Source: Loxodes magnus (Eukaryota > Ciliophora > Karyorelictea > Loxodida > Loxodidae). Taken from it: a DNA stretch of 64,000 nucleotides. Numbering within the stretch: position 1 is the first letter of the stretch; each line of letters starts with the position of its first letter. Under the pieces are notes generated by a model. It did no database searches. It saw only the letters and a list, made by a program, of their open reading frames with translations, and had not been told where the DNA came from. The position numbers were made by a program, and so were the translations under genes. The stretch covers positions 1 to 64,000 of the forward strand of contig CAMPDV010001309.1 in assembly GCA_946699065.1 (NCBI GenBank), given 5' to 3'. This document shows positions 11,831-25,567 of this stretch, one piece after another.

Positions 11831-14800
11831 ATGGCTATTCGCAATTTACTCTTTATGATAATTATAACCTAAGCTTTAAGTTAGGCTACTATGATTATTA
11901 TTTATACTTCAAAGACTCTAGAAACTATGTTGTATTTATAAGATTAGATAAATAATAACTTTTTAAATGTGAAAGACTATCCTATAGAGCAAGTGAAGAC
12001 TAAGAAAATAAACAATATAAGAGACCTAGTTAGCTTAACTTTGAGTAATTTAAAAATAATAGTTGATATCTCAGAAAATAGGTAAATTACTAGCATCTTA
12101 AAAGGAATAAGTTATTAGAATAAGTTGCTTCATATTATCTGTTATAGAGATTTCCAAAATTCCTTTAGTTTAAATAGTATTAGCATTCTTCCAAGCTATG
12201 AAGATGAGGGATAAGCAATGCAAACTTATTTAAATACTTATTCACTTTAGAATATTTTCTTAATACACTAGGTACAATCGTAATATTCTTAGTCATTAGA
12301 GTTTTTAAACTTACAAGGAATAAAGAACTCATTTACTTTCAGAGATGTTAATAGCATTCCTTCAAACTTAATGTCTATTTTAAAAAATTCTGGATGCTCA
12401 GTTTTCATTATGAACGCAGATTAACAATCAACATTAAAAATCCTTTAAACTGCTGACGCTGCGAAACTTGCAACAGAAGGTTATGGTTGAATCCTGCCTG
12501 TTTAGTCAAGTTGAATTTTAGAAAAAACGATTGAAAACTTATAAATCTCTAAATCAGGGCTAATTGGATTCAATTCGTTCAACAAATACTCTAAGGACTA
12601 TAACTCTTGAGCTTGGGATTACTTAGAATATTTCCTTAATATAGTTTATGGAAAGTTAAAAAGCTGATAGTTATACTAAGCTGGCTAATATTTTAAATAG
12701 TAGAATCTTGAAATTAGTATGTATAATATTTCAGCTTACAACAAGAAGCAGGATTAATTATAGAAAACTCATATTATTTAATAAGATCATATCTCAAAAA
12801 TAAAAGAGGTTACTTGACCAGGAAATATAGAAATTACCCCTCCTAACAAGATAAACTTGACTTTTAGTTATACCTTAAACGAATGAAATTTTGACGGGTC
12901 TTACACTTGATTCGATGCTTAGCTTTAGTAAACAGTTTGATGTGGAGCTTATGATGTAAATTATAATTATAAAAAGGTATTACAAAATTATAATTTCTAG
13001 GCAGTAAAATTAAACTATAGCCAGTCTCTTTTTGAAAGATAGAATTACATCGATTTACTAGTAAATAAAGCTGATTAAATAAGTGCTGCTCATGTAGTTA
13101 AGGCTTCTGAAACTATTTACTCTACAATGCAGATTCTAGAAGAATTTTAGAAGCCAGTTCCTTCCTTTCTTACAGTTACGAATGATGATGTAGCTTTGAA
13201 ATCTGGGTTTGAAAGAATTACTTATAACTATGTGACTTCAGCAGATTTTGGGACTAAGTTACTTAAATTTGCCTAAAAGAATCATTGATACGAGATAGGT
13301 ATTTATGTAGAGTAAATTTCAGAGTATACTGTTATTTCAGACTTTATTCTTGAGCACGCTAACGATTTTGGTATTAAAATAGTTAGTAGTCCAGCTTTAT
13401 AAATTTTCGAATGATGGATCATAAGAGGTGAAGAAGGACTTGAAGATAGGATTAAAGAATGATACTCGCTTATTGCAGATGAAATAATAAAAAAGCAAAT
13501 AAGAATTATAATTTGCTTGGCCTGACTTGAGTCATAAGTAGAAATAGGATATTAGCTTTACCTTAAAGGAATCAAAAAGAATGATCTAATTTGGATAGGA
13601 CATAACATGGGAAATTATGTCATTTATAGTCAATAGACATTAGAATGAGGAGATAGCTGGAGTTTGGATGTTTTCGCAGGAAATTAAATATTAGTACATC
13701 CTATAGCATGGAGAAATGAAATAGGACAAATTTAATGAGAATTCGCTTCTAAATGTGCAATAATGCTTCTTCCTGAATTTTAATGTTATTTCTTTGAAGA
13801 GCCATATATTATCGCATATGCATACGAAAATATAATATCTTAGGGTAAAGACTATAACGATCCTGAAATAATGTAAAACGCTATTAATAATGTAGATTTT
13901 GTAGGTTGTAGTGGAAGAGTAAAGTTTAAAGATCATTTTAGAACAGATGTTAACTTCTTGTTCAAAAGCTTGCAATAAGATTCTTAAGGAAATTGGGACT
14001 TCATTTATAATGGAAAATATTGTCCTGCATGTGCAATTGTCTGAGACTTTGAAATTGATATTCTTTATTTTAGTCAAACTACAATACCACCAAAAGATCA
14101 TTTTACTTAATATGAAAATTGTAATTTTACAATTAGACATCTTTATGATTATGACTAGGGTAAAATGATCATAGACTTTATAATGATAGGAATGTCAGTG
14201 TTAAGCTTTTTTCTCTTAATAATAGGATACAAAATCTGAAGGGCAAGGGTCTATGAAAAAATTACCCAATACTACGAGAAAACTATGGAAGATGATTTCT
14301 TCTTTTTCATTCTTCTAATTCATAGTGGCTAGTACGTAGCTTTAGGACCTAATTTAAGATCATTAAATAATTTCTTGGAATAAATAATAAACTTTTTATC
14401 TCTCAATATAAAGGAAAGAGAAGTATATAATGTTGTATTTTGAATTTGCTTAGGAATCTCAGTTTTTTTCTTTCTACTGCTTTTTAGTTTTTTCGGAAAA
14501 CTAGAAATAAAATACGAAAACAGGTTTACGCGAATAATAGGCTTTTTATCTTTTTTGCTACTCCCTTTAATGGGTGAGTTATTATACATGCCTATTCTCT
14601 TTGTTCTTACTGACATGTTTATATGCATGCAAGGAGTTGACTAGAATCTGGATTAAAGCATAAGTTATAATGAATCTTTTCTAGAAAAGGACTGCTTTCT
14701 TTGATGTGGCTCAGACGAACACAAGCTTAAAGTAATCTTATCTTCTTTGGCTTTATTGCTTTTCTTTCCTCTTGCCTTTTTATCTAGACCACATTGATAA

Positions 14801-15640
14801 GATATGAAAGATACTTCCTTGCATATAAAGGAGAAGCCTTTTAGCATTTTATTAAAAGCAAAGATATAATTGTTGCTAGTTACTATTAATAGAGTTCTAA
14901 AGATAGATTATAGATAACTTCATGGATTTCTTTTTACTTTTGTAGTCTTTGCTTATGCTATAATTTTATACAAAATGAGCCCTTATACATATGACCGTGC
15001 TAATGTATTCTAAGTAGCCATTTTAATAATAGTAGCTGTTGTAGGACTTTTTGCAACTATTGCTTAATATTTTAGCTCTAGTTTGAACATTATTTTTATT
15101 GCTACCATACTCATTATTTCAGCGTTTGTAGTTGGTATTTCAATGCTAATAATGAAAAAACGTTTTCCTTAGTATTTAAAACATGACCCCATAGATACCA
15201 CTTTACTATTTAGATTTGCTTATAGGTGTGATGCTAAGGTTAGCATGCTAAAAAGTCACGTTGAAGTATAAAAATCAAGAATAAACAAATTAAAATTCCA
15301 AGGCACGCCAACATAGTATAACCACTCTTCTGAAAACTAAAATAGCTCTAAAATTGATATAATTCCACCTAATCCACAAAATTCTCAGAACTTACACTGT
15401 GAAAAGGCAGATAAAAAGAATCTAGACTAACTCTAATTTAATGATAACCTCAATAACTAAGACAGTTCTCAAATTTTTTCTAAAATTAATTAAGATTAAC
15501 AAATTAGAAAAATAAAGGCCAAAAATTTAAATTCAGATAAGAACTATAAAAAGAGGATCGAAGATAGTCAAGATTAGGATTAGCAAAATGAAGATTCATC
15601 TGATAATTTGGTAATTGAGACCATTGAAGATTAGATTTGA
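11831..15640 (+). CDS. Receptor-like protein with tandem Venus-flytrap-like ectodomains and 7-8 membrane spans
   Basis: One uninterrupted frame of 1269 residues. By my count about 19 TGA and 6 TGG codons encode tryptophan. Residues 1-20 look like a signal peptide (MAIRNLLFMIIITQALSQA). Residues about 20-400 and 430-775 each resemble a periplasmic-binding-protein type 1 (leucine/isoleucine/valine-binding) fold. Signs are SGCSVFIMNADQQST with YGWILP in the first, and RIIICLAWLES with LYLKGIKKNDLIWIG in the second. Hydrophobic spans lie near residues 779-803, 867-888, 901-938 (one or two), 966-985, 1028-1047, 1059-1081 and 1085-1108. An asparagine/glutamine-rich acidic tail follows. The layout recalls class C receptors, but with a doubled ligand domain; I cannot show G-protein coupling or name a ligand. 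The stop is taken as TGA 15638-15640. If that codon is read as tryptophan the frame runs to TGA 15776-15778, adding a hydrophobic segment. Confidence 0.85.
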
Positions 15641-15778
15641 TTTCAAATTTTTAATTTAATCTTTTCCATCTTTAAGACAATTAATCTCTTATACTACTAT
15701 CTCTTTAAGAAAGTCTACATCAATTTAAATTTATTTCTATATACGTTGCTAAAATAGAGGGTTTGGGGAGTATTTTGA

Positions 15779-16560
15779 TTAAGTATATTTATATTAGATA
15801 AAAATGAATGAAAAATGAAAAATTTGAATTAAGGTAAAAAGATATAAAGTCTAGCTTTATAGTAAACCTTTTGAAAGGATACAAATAAACATTTAACATA
15901 TTAATAAGCATTAATTAACTATAAATGCATATAATCACCAGCATTCTTTATTTAATTTATAAAATTTCAATTAAATTTAAAGTTTGAAGTAAGTCTTTCT
16001 TAATACACGAAAGCTTTATTTTAGAATAGTTAGATTTATTCTTGTAAGAAAGGCTTCACTAAATTTATTAAGCTGTAAATTATAAAAAATTTAAATAGCT
16101 AAGCATAAGAATATTTAAGGGAGGAATCTAACTGATTAAGCAAGAGTTAAATAAAATTTATTTTAGCTTTTAATATAAAAGAGCAATCCTAAGATAGGCT
16201 AAGGAAACAATATTACATTAACATTATCGAAATTAAATTCATACAATTAATTAGCTAAAAATTTCATGAAGGGGATATTTTTTATTTATTAAATAATAAT
16301 ATCATATTACGAAAGAATTAGTGATTAAGTTTGAATCATCGAATATATCCAAGTTTCTATTTTTAATTCCCTTTAAATTTTAAGGAATTTTAAGTTTCTA
16401 AATAAATATCTTTTTATACTCTTACTAAAATTATTTTTAAATTAATAATAAATATATACTCAAGTATCATAATCATATTCTAAGAGTTATATAAATCTAT
16501 TAATAAATTAACTGGATATTTGAAGATAAAATAACTTAAAGATTTTCTTTATTATACTTA
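15779..16560. other. Gene-free AT-rich stretch
   Basis: Nothing supported here beyond the possible alternative 3' end of the receptor gene just upstream. Confidence 0.5.
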
Positions 16561-16574
16561 TTTTAACCCTTCTA

Positions 16575-17260
16575 CTAAAAAAGCATGATATATGAAAATA
16601 AAAATTTATAATTACTACTATTAATATTCTTGCTGTTAATTTTTAAACCTCTTTGCTTTCAATCTATCAAAACTGAGCGTATATTTATTTTGGCACTTGG
16701 GTTTTTAGCCAAATTCAATTCTAAAAATATTAAACTTTTATAATAATTAATTAATTTCCTATTTTTGTTTTAAGGCTAGCACTTTTATTTCTTTCTAGTT
16801 TTTTAAAAGTTTTTGCATTTCTATATCTATTTTTTTCTATTTTATATCTAATTCATATTTTCTAATATTTTATTTTCAGATTCTACTTTCTTAGTTGCCT
16901 TACTCTTACAATATTCAAATGTTAATTGCGAATTTTCTTTTTTTTCGTTTATTGATTGCAATACATTTAGAAGAATTTTTCTATTTTATATATCTTTAAA
17001 TTTATTTCTATCTTCAATAAATTTTTGAGATTTCTTCTTTTAATTTTTCTATTCTTTAGCAAAATTAAACCTATTCTTGGTTTACTTATACTAGCTTGCC
17101 TTTCGCTTAGATTGATTTCAAGAAGTCTTATTAAACTGAATCTTCTTGAAATTTATGAGAATAGATATTCTTTCTTATGTTTGCTACTTTCTATTTTTTT
17201 CTGGTTTCGCTTAATTTACCTTCCAATTTTATTTGGGAGAAACTAGACTTATCTTCTAAT
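16575..17260 (-). pseudogene. Possible coiled-coil gene remnant
   Basis: On the minus strand this stretch reads as lysine/glutamate/glutamine-rich, helix-prone protein, for example FQEDSVQQDFLKSIQ, then LLNVLQSINEKKENSQ, then IDIEMQKLLKNQKEIK. The best-looking frame changes twice along the way. I find no convincing start or stop. The plus strand translates into mostly Phe, Leu and Ile, which suggests the minus strand is the coding one. It could be a decayed coiled-coil gene or one with short introns that I cannot define; AT-rich composition alone could also produce it. Confidence 0.3.
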
Positions 17261-17572
17261 TATCTATTTAGAAGTTAATAAAATTGGTATAATTACCTTA
17301 TTTTCTATTTATTATTCCTTAAATCAATTTTTGTTAGTTGTTTGTCTGTTCATATATATTAATTCTAATTACTCTAATTTATTATTACAAAGATAAACTT
17401 TCTCTAAATAGCAAAATCTAAAAGACTATTTCTTTAAGTAAAGGTATAATTCATAGCAAATAGAAGCATTTTTATATAGGTATTTGATAATAATTTAATT
17501 TTAGCAAGAACAAATAAAATCTCCTAAATTTAAGCTTTAATACTCCTAAATAAGAGCTCAGTTAACAGCATA

Positions 17573-18223
17573 ATGATATTTATTCCAGTGCAAATTGTAT
17601 GTGTGACTAAGATTTTTACTAATTTGAACTCATTTTAACTTATCTTTACTAAAGATATTTGTTTTAGGAATTATCTAAACATTAGTTACTTTTGGGAAAA
17701 TATTAGAAGAAACTATTTATATGATTAGATATATATCAATTAGAATTTCTCAAGAATTTAGCTTACTAAAGTAGATAAATTATTCAAAGTCTTTCAAAAG
17801 GAATTATTTTAAGAGAATATTATAAAGTTCAAGTTGAAAAACGAAAGATCAATAAATTACTCAAATGAAAAATCAGAAATTTAAGAAAAGCATATTCAAG
17901 TAAATTTGCGAGATAAATTTGAACAAGAAGCTTGATTGAGGTTTAATGAAAATAAAAACTTTATTTAAACATAATTTGCACATCACATTCAGCATAGCTA
18001 CGCAATTAAGTTCCAATATTCAAATATTTAAACTTTTATACTTGTTGCTACTACTAAATACTCCTAAGCTATGATTACACTTTAATAGACTGGCTTTCCT
18101 ATAATAGTTAAATCATTTTTATCTTAAAACACAAATTTATGAGAAATTACAAAGAAAATAATCTCTTTTCATCAGTAAATCTGTTTATAGTAGAATAATA
18201 AATAAAAAGCATTAAATATATGA
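17573..18223 (+). CDS. Hypothetical protein, 216 residues
   Basis: ATG 17573 to TGA 18221-18223, with two internal TGA read as tryptophan. The middle (about 17840-18130) is less AT-rich than its surroundings and reads like soluble protein, including KFEQEAWLRF, YAIKFQYSNIQTFILVATT and QQTGFPIIVKSFL. There is no recognised domain. The two small ORFs at 18504 and 19127 follow on the same strand in other frames, so the three could be parts of one interrupted gene. Confidence 0.35.
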
Positions 18224-18503
18224 ATATTTTAATTTGATTTACTAGTATTAAAAACCCTTTTATTAGCAATAAATTAATATACTTTTAGATTAAGTTGATT
18301 ATTGATCCAATTATATAAAATACTTTAAGAAAGAAGGATACATTATTAAAAATTTATTGGGCTACTTTAAAGTAAATTATCATAAAACTAAGCCAAAGAA
18401 ATCCTTAATTATCTAAGTTATTAAATTAATAATGGAAAATTTGCTTTTTTCTGCCATATAAAATTTATTTTTTGTTTGTTATTTAGGAAATGTATAAAGA
18501 ACA

Positions 18504-18776
18504 ATGGAACTCATTATGATTATGAGAGAAGAGTAAATGTTTTCTCTTGTAGATATAGAAAAAATAAGAATTAAATTAATGGGAACATTAGATGGAAAAA
18601 AATCGCATATAATTTCTAGAAGCTTTCTTAGAAACTAGGAACACAAGAACATAATATTTGGATTTAGTAGCAATGCATCTTTTATAAATTTAAAAGTGAA
18701 TATCATTTATTTGATTTAGTTAACTTTTATTCTTTTATATAAATTGATTTTACATTAATAGCTTAAATCATATTGA
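18504..18776 (+). CDS. Small hypothetical ORF, 90 residues
   Basis: ATG to TGA 18774-18776. It reads MELIMIMREEQMFSLVDIEK and later GTLDGKKSHIISRSF and HKNIIFGFSSNASF; the first 65 residues look like real protein and the last 25 are AT-driven. A pyrimidine-rich run ending in AG at about 18484-18487 lies just upstream, so it could be an internal exon of a gene that includes 17573-18223. No family recognised. Confidence 0.3.
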
Positions 18777-19126
18777 GCAAATCTAAGCAATTCTAAAATA
18801 TATAATTGTATAAAAATTATAGATATGAATTAAGATAATCAGGCTAAAATTCTACAATTTGTTTATGTTTTATTTTTCTTTTCATTTTGGTAAAATACTT
18901 AAGGTTATTTTATGAAATAATAGATAAAACATTTGTATATTAAATATAAGGTATAATTGAATAAAAAATATTAAAAGAACTAGATAAATACTAAATGCTA
19001 AGATAGTTTTTGAAATAGAAAGCTTTCGGCATGCTTTTATTACTAAATTATATTTAATTTATATCTAAATATCTTAAAATGATGAAATGTAAATCAAAAG
19101 GAAGCTAATTTTTTTTAATTTTTAAT

Positions 19127-19321
19127 ATGAATGATGCTTAGGAAAATTTATTTGGTATTAATAACTTATCATATGATAATACACGGATTTTCTTTAAAGT
19201 TTCTAGTTAATTTTAGTATAGTAGGAAAATTAGTGACGGAGATATAACTAAAACTTCAATTTTTACTTTTGAAAAGCTCGTTCTAAATTCATATGGATTT
19301 TAAATCTTTAAAAATGTTTGA
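19127..19321 (+). CDS. Small hypothetical ORF, 64 residues
   Basis: ATG to TGA 19319-19321. It reads MNDAQENLFGINNLSYDN, then SRKISDGDITKTSIFTFEKL. Glutamines are encoded by TAA and TAG. The composition looks protein-like and the bases before it are a plain AT leader. No domain is recognised. It could be a separate short gene or the first exon of something longer. Confidence 0.3.
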
Positions 19322-22300
19322 TTTATTACAAAATAGATAGAACAATTAAAGAACTAAGTATTATATTTGTTATCTCTATAGAATTTCTAAATAAAATAAA
19401 ATATTTTGCTTATTATTTTCCTAGCTTCAAATATATTCTCAACTATAAATCAATATCAGTCACTAAATTTTCTTCTAATCATTGCATAATTTCTATAAGC
19501 TAGTAAGAATATAAAGCTGATATATCAAAGTATTTTTTTCTTACTATTTTATTTAATTAAACCTAAGAAACCATAATAAAAATAAATCTTCTTTAGAATT
19601 AAAAATCCTTAGACCTATGAAAAATAGATTAAAATTAAAAACCTTAATTGAGTATTAACAGGAACTTAGTGTTTTAAAAAGCTAAGGAATTTATATTTTC
19701 AAACTAAGACAAAAAAATTACGAAAGTAAAGCTTAGTATGTTATTTAGATAATTAGATTTATAATTTGATTTAAAGTTAAATAATTGTTTTGATATCCTG
19801 GATATGAAATAATCAATGATGATTTGATTAAGATATAAGGATAATTTAATTTTATTAAGCTATTAAACCTTTAATAGGATATATTTGCAGATTTTTTAGA
19901 AACTTAACTTTTTCCTTTAGAATTCAAAATATAAATGAAACATTCTTCTAAATTTAGTTAACTAAATTAAGTTTAACTTTAATAATTGATTGAAAATTTA
20001 CTATCAATTAAATTAAAAATTGTCAAACCTTATTTTAAAGTAAACTGTATTGCTTTTAAAATAGCATCTATATTTCTATTTTAAAGTAGCCTAATCATAT
20101 ATTTTTAAAAGTCATATAATAGAATAAATTCAGCCTATTAAATCTATAAAGCATAAGATAAATAAATTGCTTTTCCTGATAAATGCAGAGTAAGTTTTAA
20201 TAATAATTTTAAATATCCACAGCCAAAGAAATCTATCATTTCTTTATCAATTTAATTAAAGTCCCTTTAAATTTAATCGAGATATTATTAAAAGCATACA
20301 ATAAATCTGAAATAGTTTATGCTATTATTAATCCCTTTTATCTTAAGATTTAAAGAAATTTATAAAGATATAAATTTAAATTTATAAAGAGTATTAGTAT
20401 TATTTAGGGAATTCAAGCTATAAAAGAAAAAATATCTTAACATTTATTTGAATCTAATTTTCTGATCTGTAAAAGCTGAATTTATTTCAGAATAATTTGT
20501 ATTCAATCAATTTTAACTCTAAACTAAATCTAATGGAGTTAATAGATTAAATAAAGAATAAATAAGCTTCGTTATTGCTATAATATTTTATTGTCTTTAG
20601 TTTTTAAACTTATAAAGAGAATTAATTTAGATGAAAACATTAAAATATTTGAAGACAGAAAATCTTTAGATGACTTAAATAATACCGAATAATTTAATGT
20701 TTTATTATGCATGAACTTATGAAAAATTCAATGCAAAAATGAAAAGAAATATTAATAAATTAAAAAAGTCTATTTTTTTTAAATAAAATGAGATAAAGTA
20801 AGCGTTTTATAGATAAAATTTAATTTAGATATAAATTACTCATCTAAAATCTAAAAGCTACTCAGTCATATTATTAATTTTTAATTAACAAACTAAAACG
20901 TTATTACTTCCTTAATTTTAATGATTTATTCATCATCGCTTGTATGTATCTTAAGCATATATTATTATCTTAAATCTCTAAAATGACTCAATTATATAAA
21001 ACAATCAGCTATTTAAAATAGGAAGATTAAATACTTAGCTTAAAATGTTTTTTCTGGTATTTATTAATTTTTCTTTTTTCAATAACATGAATAATCTTAT
21101 ATTCTATTATTTAAAATTAGAAAATCTAAGACAAGTTTTTAATGAAGTTTCATATAGATAAATGCTATTATAAAAGAAAGAAAATTTCTTTCGATGCTAT
21201 AAAAAGAGAAAAGCTATGCTATAATTAAATAAAAATGCTTATTACCTCTTTTAGCTTTAAAAGGATTCAACTATCATTAATTTTTCTAAACTAGATATTA
21301 ATTATTAATATTTAGCTTGGATTGCCACTTATTATTTTTCAATTTACTCTTCATTTAAAATTTAAACTTTTCATAATTATAATACATTTTAATTATAAAA
21401 TAGGAAGCTTATTGAGTAGTATAAATAATTAAATATAAATTTTATTTAAAAACTAAAGCTATACATATAGAATAAATAAGAGATAAACTATTAATATCTA
21501 GGAACTATAAAAATATATAACTAATTACTATTTTCTAAATTTAATTCTTTATTAAGAGAATTACTAATCATTTAGTTATTAAATTTAATAAACCTTCTAA
21601 ATTATAATATGAAATACACTAAAAGCTTTGATTTTATTGTATATCAATAAGTCTAATTCTGCAACATTGTATTTTGTATCAAATTTTAAAATTCTAAAGA
21701 GCAGGATTGAAAATACACTAAAAAATAACTTTTTTTAGATGAAAATAAATTATAATTATAAGGAAACTATTCATAGTTATAACTGTCAAAGGAAAATAAT
21801 TAAATATGAAAATAACCAAGTAATGATAGAAATTAGTAATGTATCTGTAATTATAGCTTTATTAACTAAAATTATAAATAATTGATATATTCATTGAAAT
21901 AGAAATATAATTAAAATCTAAAATTAAAATTAGTTTCGTTATGATTTAAGTGTTTTGCTCGAAAGTCTAAATATAAGTCTATTTATATCTTGATTTGTTA
22001 TACTATAAAAATATTTTTATAGTATAAAAGTTTGATAATAACAATTTTTATTGTATAGGCTTAAAATTCTTAAAATAATCTAAAGGTTAAAATTAAGTTT
22101 AATTATAATTATTCCTTTATGAATTTAATTTAGGTAGCATTACGTAATTTATAGAAGTGTTTACAATATTAAGAAGTTATTGCTTTAATTATAAATTTCT
22201 ATAGTTCTTCATATTAGATTATTTTAGATTTTTATAACATGAAAATTACAATAATTCAGCTAAATATTTAGACGTTTTGGACTTTATAATTAAAAAAATT

Positions 22301-23347
22301 ATCGATAATAACAATAAATTTAATGAGTTGAAATTTAAATAGCAAGCTTGTTTATTAAAAATAAAAGATTATTAAATCTATAAATACATTCTAAAATAAG
22401 GGTTTAAAATGTCTTTTATAATTAACAGCTTTAATAGATATATTTATAAGTAATAGATGTGAATATTTCTCTATTTAGTAAAAGAAAGTTAGATTTTCTT
22501 AAATAATCTTTATTATAAATAATAATCCAAAACCTATAATCTTTAAAAAGAATAATGCATGATGAAATAGAATGATCATCCTGAATTAATTTAAGTAAGA
22601 CATTGATCTCTTAAATAATAGATATTTTAAGATTTGGTAATAAATTAAGAGATAAATAACTTTTACTTTTATTTTTTATGCTACCTGAATATTAGAATCG
22701 AAAAAGAAATTATTTTCAGAGCTAGCATTCTATTTTATTTTTACATTTTCATAATAATGTACTTTGTTTTCAGAGAGTCTCTCATTACACTTTTAATTAA
22801 GATTTATATATTATATACAGAACTTTAACCAAAATTAATTATCTCTTATATTGATAAATTTGTGATTAAATAAAATCGCAAATCCAAACTAGCAAGCCTA
22901 AAGAAATTTCATACCTTGAATAAAAATCTTAAAATAAAATTCATTCTGCAAGCTAAACTAAAATACTAAATAATTAAAAGTTCTATAAATAAATTAAATT
23001 CTTTTTAATATCTTAAAGAATAATTGTAAAATACTGAGATTATAATAAATAATCAAAGGATTTAAGCAATAATATTTTAATATTCATAAATTGAAAAAAA
23101 ATATAGAGAAAAAAATAAAGAGTAGAAAAGCAAAATTAAATGCTTTATCCAAAATTTTTATTTAAATTAACAAATCCTTCATTTATTTAACGCGCTAAAA
23201 ATGAAAGCTTAAAATTTAATAGATAAAAATTACTTAAAAATTCGTTCGAGAAATTATGTCAAATCAATACAAAACTAAAGATAAAATAACTTTACGTTAG
23301 AGTCATACTTCTAGCAAATATTTAAAGAAAATTATTAAGATGAATCC
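19322..23347. other. Long gene-free AT-rich stretch
   Basis: Four kilobases in which I cannot support any gene or RNA. Short protein-like readings near 20620-20740 and 22560-22850 are too weak to call. Confidence 0.5.
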
Positions 23348-25128
23348 TCTGTAAATAAGCTTAATATTAGATAAAAATAATATTTACTAAATAAAAGATA
23401 AATTTTAAAATTAATATCCATTAGCAAATAGAGAACTTAAACATAGTAAAAAAATAATTATAACTATACTTATGATGATTTATTTCCTTTCTCCTCTTAT
23501 TTAAGAGTAATTATTATTTCTACTTAACTTATTTCTATCTAAATACTCTTTTTATATCTTTTTAGTTTTTACCTGACAATCTAACTTTTCTCCTTTTATA
23601 CTTTACTTTAGTTAATCATTTTAAATATTATTTATGTATTTAGTACCTTAAGTATTGTACTCTCAGTTAAAATAAGGGTTATTAATTATTTATATTAAAC
23701 TAACGTAAGTACCTTTAACTTAAATTGACTGTAATTATTCTAACTTAAATATGTCCATTCGCAACTTTAAAATCAAATCCTTTTAGAAAAGCAAACTTTC
23801 TAATCTTTAGTTCAGTCAAAGGAAATAGTAAATCATGCAGTATGATTACTAGAAAATGTAGCAGACTTGCTGTAACTTAGCTGAAGAAGTCTTTGACTCC
23901 TAGTGTTACTTTGAAGAAGATAGCATCAATACTCCAACCGATTGGTAAATTTTAAATCGAGTCTCCTCAATCACTACAAAATCAAGTCGAAGTTATCATA
24001 AATCAAGAAAACCCTTCAATACCACAAGAAGCATCCAGTCTACAAACAAAAAATTTGATAACTTTTTTTAAGTAAAACCCAAAGAGAATTTTACTTAGCA
24101 AAGAACACAAAGCATCTTTAATCAAGGTATCTACTTCAATAAAACCTAAACCAGGCAGCAAGATAAAAAAGTAAGGTAAGGACTTAACAGTCCTAAAGCA
24201 GGATAAAACATTCAATTTTCCAGAAAATCTACTGAAGATGATAGATTTATTAAGTCTCCGCCTGCTTACTCATAAAATAAAGAAACTGATTTGAAGAGAT
24301 AAAACACTCAGCGCAATATTAAAACTTAACTAGCAGTAAAATCTTCTTAGAAAGATCTTAAATTTATAAATTCCAGTAATACGTCAAATTCTCCAGATTT
24401 ATATTAATCTAGCAAAGAAGAATAAGTGACATAAAGTAATGATCTATAAGAAGACATCTAAAATTAACTTTCGCTTGATTATAAACTCCAAGCAGTATAG
24501 CAGGATAAGAATGGTTTATAATTTATATCTCCTAGATTGACTTTAAAAAGAAAAATTAAGCATATTTAAATTAATAGAGAATCACATGTTAATAAACTAT
24601 ATCATCAGTAAAATGAGCTAACTCCTAAACTTTATTTCTAGGAAAATACGTAGGAATTACCATCGATAGAAACTAAGACTTGCTTATTTAGGGAGAAAAA
24701 TAAGGAACTTTTGAATTAAATGGAGTGTAAAAGAGATTAGTAAATAGTTTAGAAATTTCTAAGCGTTTAAAGCAGAAGACAGAGTAAAATACAGAAGAAT
24801 AAAGACTAAGTGAAAAATGATGAAACGAGAAGGAGAGATGAAGACGGATAAAGAGAGTAATAAAAACGATTAGAAAAGCAAACAGATATAGAGGAAAAAA
24901 TGAGAAAAGTTAAAGATAGATAATAAGTGAAATAATAAATTTATTTAGATTTAATAAAAGAATAATTTTGAAATTATAGATTTATTTAGTTATAAAAGAG
25001 ATAAATAGTAATTTATTTTTAGCAATCTCTTAATTTAAACTGGAAGATAATTAAAAAATAAATTTATTTCATACAATCTTATATTTTTTATTAGTGCAAG
25101 ACAGATATTTAAATCAAATAAATGAAAC
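23348..25128 (+). repeat. Left arm of near-perfect palindrome IR-P
   Basis: The arm is the reverse complement of 25568-27348; paired coordinates always sum to 50,696. Several hundred bases compared by eye showed no mismatch, and homology ends abruptly at both the outer and the inner edge. It contains the gene at 23751-24971. The absence of divergence points to a very recent event or an assembly artefact. Confidence 0.92.
23751..24971 (+). CDS. Conserved hypothetical protein P1, 406 residues (left palindrome copy)
   Basis: One frame from ATG to TGA 24969-24971, rich in TAA/TAG glutamine codons and with no internal TGA. The protein is basic, Gln/Ser/Asn-rich and without membrane spans. Segments shared with paralogue P2 (34316-35569) are the start MSIRN, MQYDYQ, EEDSINTPTD, the 16-residue QRTQSIFNQGIYFNKT and LPSI near the C-terminus. 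The last 75 residues are strongly charged and helix-prone, probably coiled coil (DGQRESNKKRLEKQTDIEE). The function is unknown. The conserved blocks joined by loose linkers suggest a scaffold or cytoskeletal protein with short binding motifs, which is inference. It converges on an identical copy across the palindrome centre. Confidence 0.85.
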
Positions 25129-25567
25129 TAAGATTTTTTTCTAACCTTTATATTAAATTTTATTAGTTTTTTTTTAATCTTAATTAAGGCTTTGCTTTTC
25201 TTTTAAAGTTTAAGTTGGTAAAAATTTTAAGATATAATAAAGACATTTCGCTAATTTTTTATGGTTTAGAATATTTTTTGTTAGATTTTATTAAAATTGA
25301 TTATATCCAACCTTTTAATAAGTCTCGTTGTAATGAAAAAACAAAAACACAACTTTTTTTTTTATTTTTTAGATCTGAGTCTAATATCTTGAGTGATATT
25401 TAATTAAAGCTTAATTTTATTGCAAAATCTATTAAAATTTAAATTAAATAATTCAATTATTTAATCAATTAAAATTTTAATTTTTTATTAAATTTAAGTA
25501 GCCTAATAAAGTTAAGTATTTTGTAAACTAAAGAAATTAAATAAAAAGCAACATAATTTTGATGATT
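25129..25567. other. Spacer of palindrome IR-P
   Basis: This 439-bp unique AT-rich loop separates the two identical arms. I see no gene in it. Confidence 0.8.

Noticed and set aside
17025..17246. Plus-strand hydrophobic 73-residue ORF
   Set aside because: The Phe/Leu/Ile-rich reading is what the complement of a Lys/Glu/Gln-rich minus-strand sequence gives; the minus strand is the better coding candidate.
24003..24215. Identical 70-residue standard-code ORFs on opposite strands at 24003-24215 and 26481-26693
   Set aside because: They are antisense shadows of the P1 gene in the two palindrome arms.
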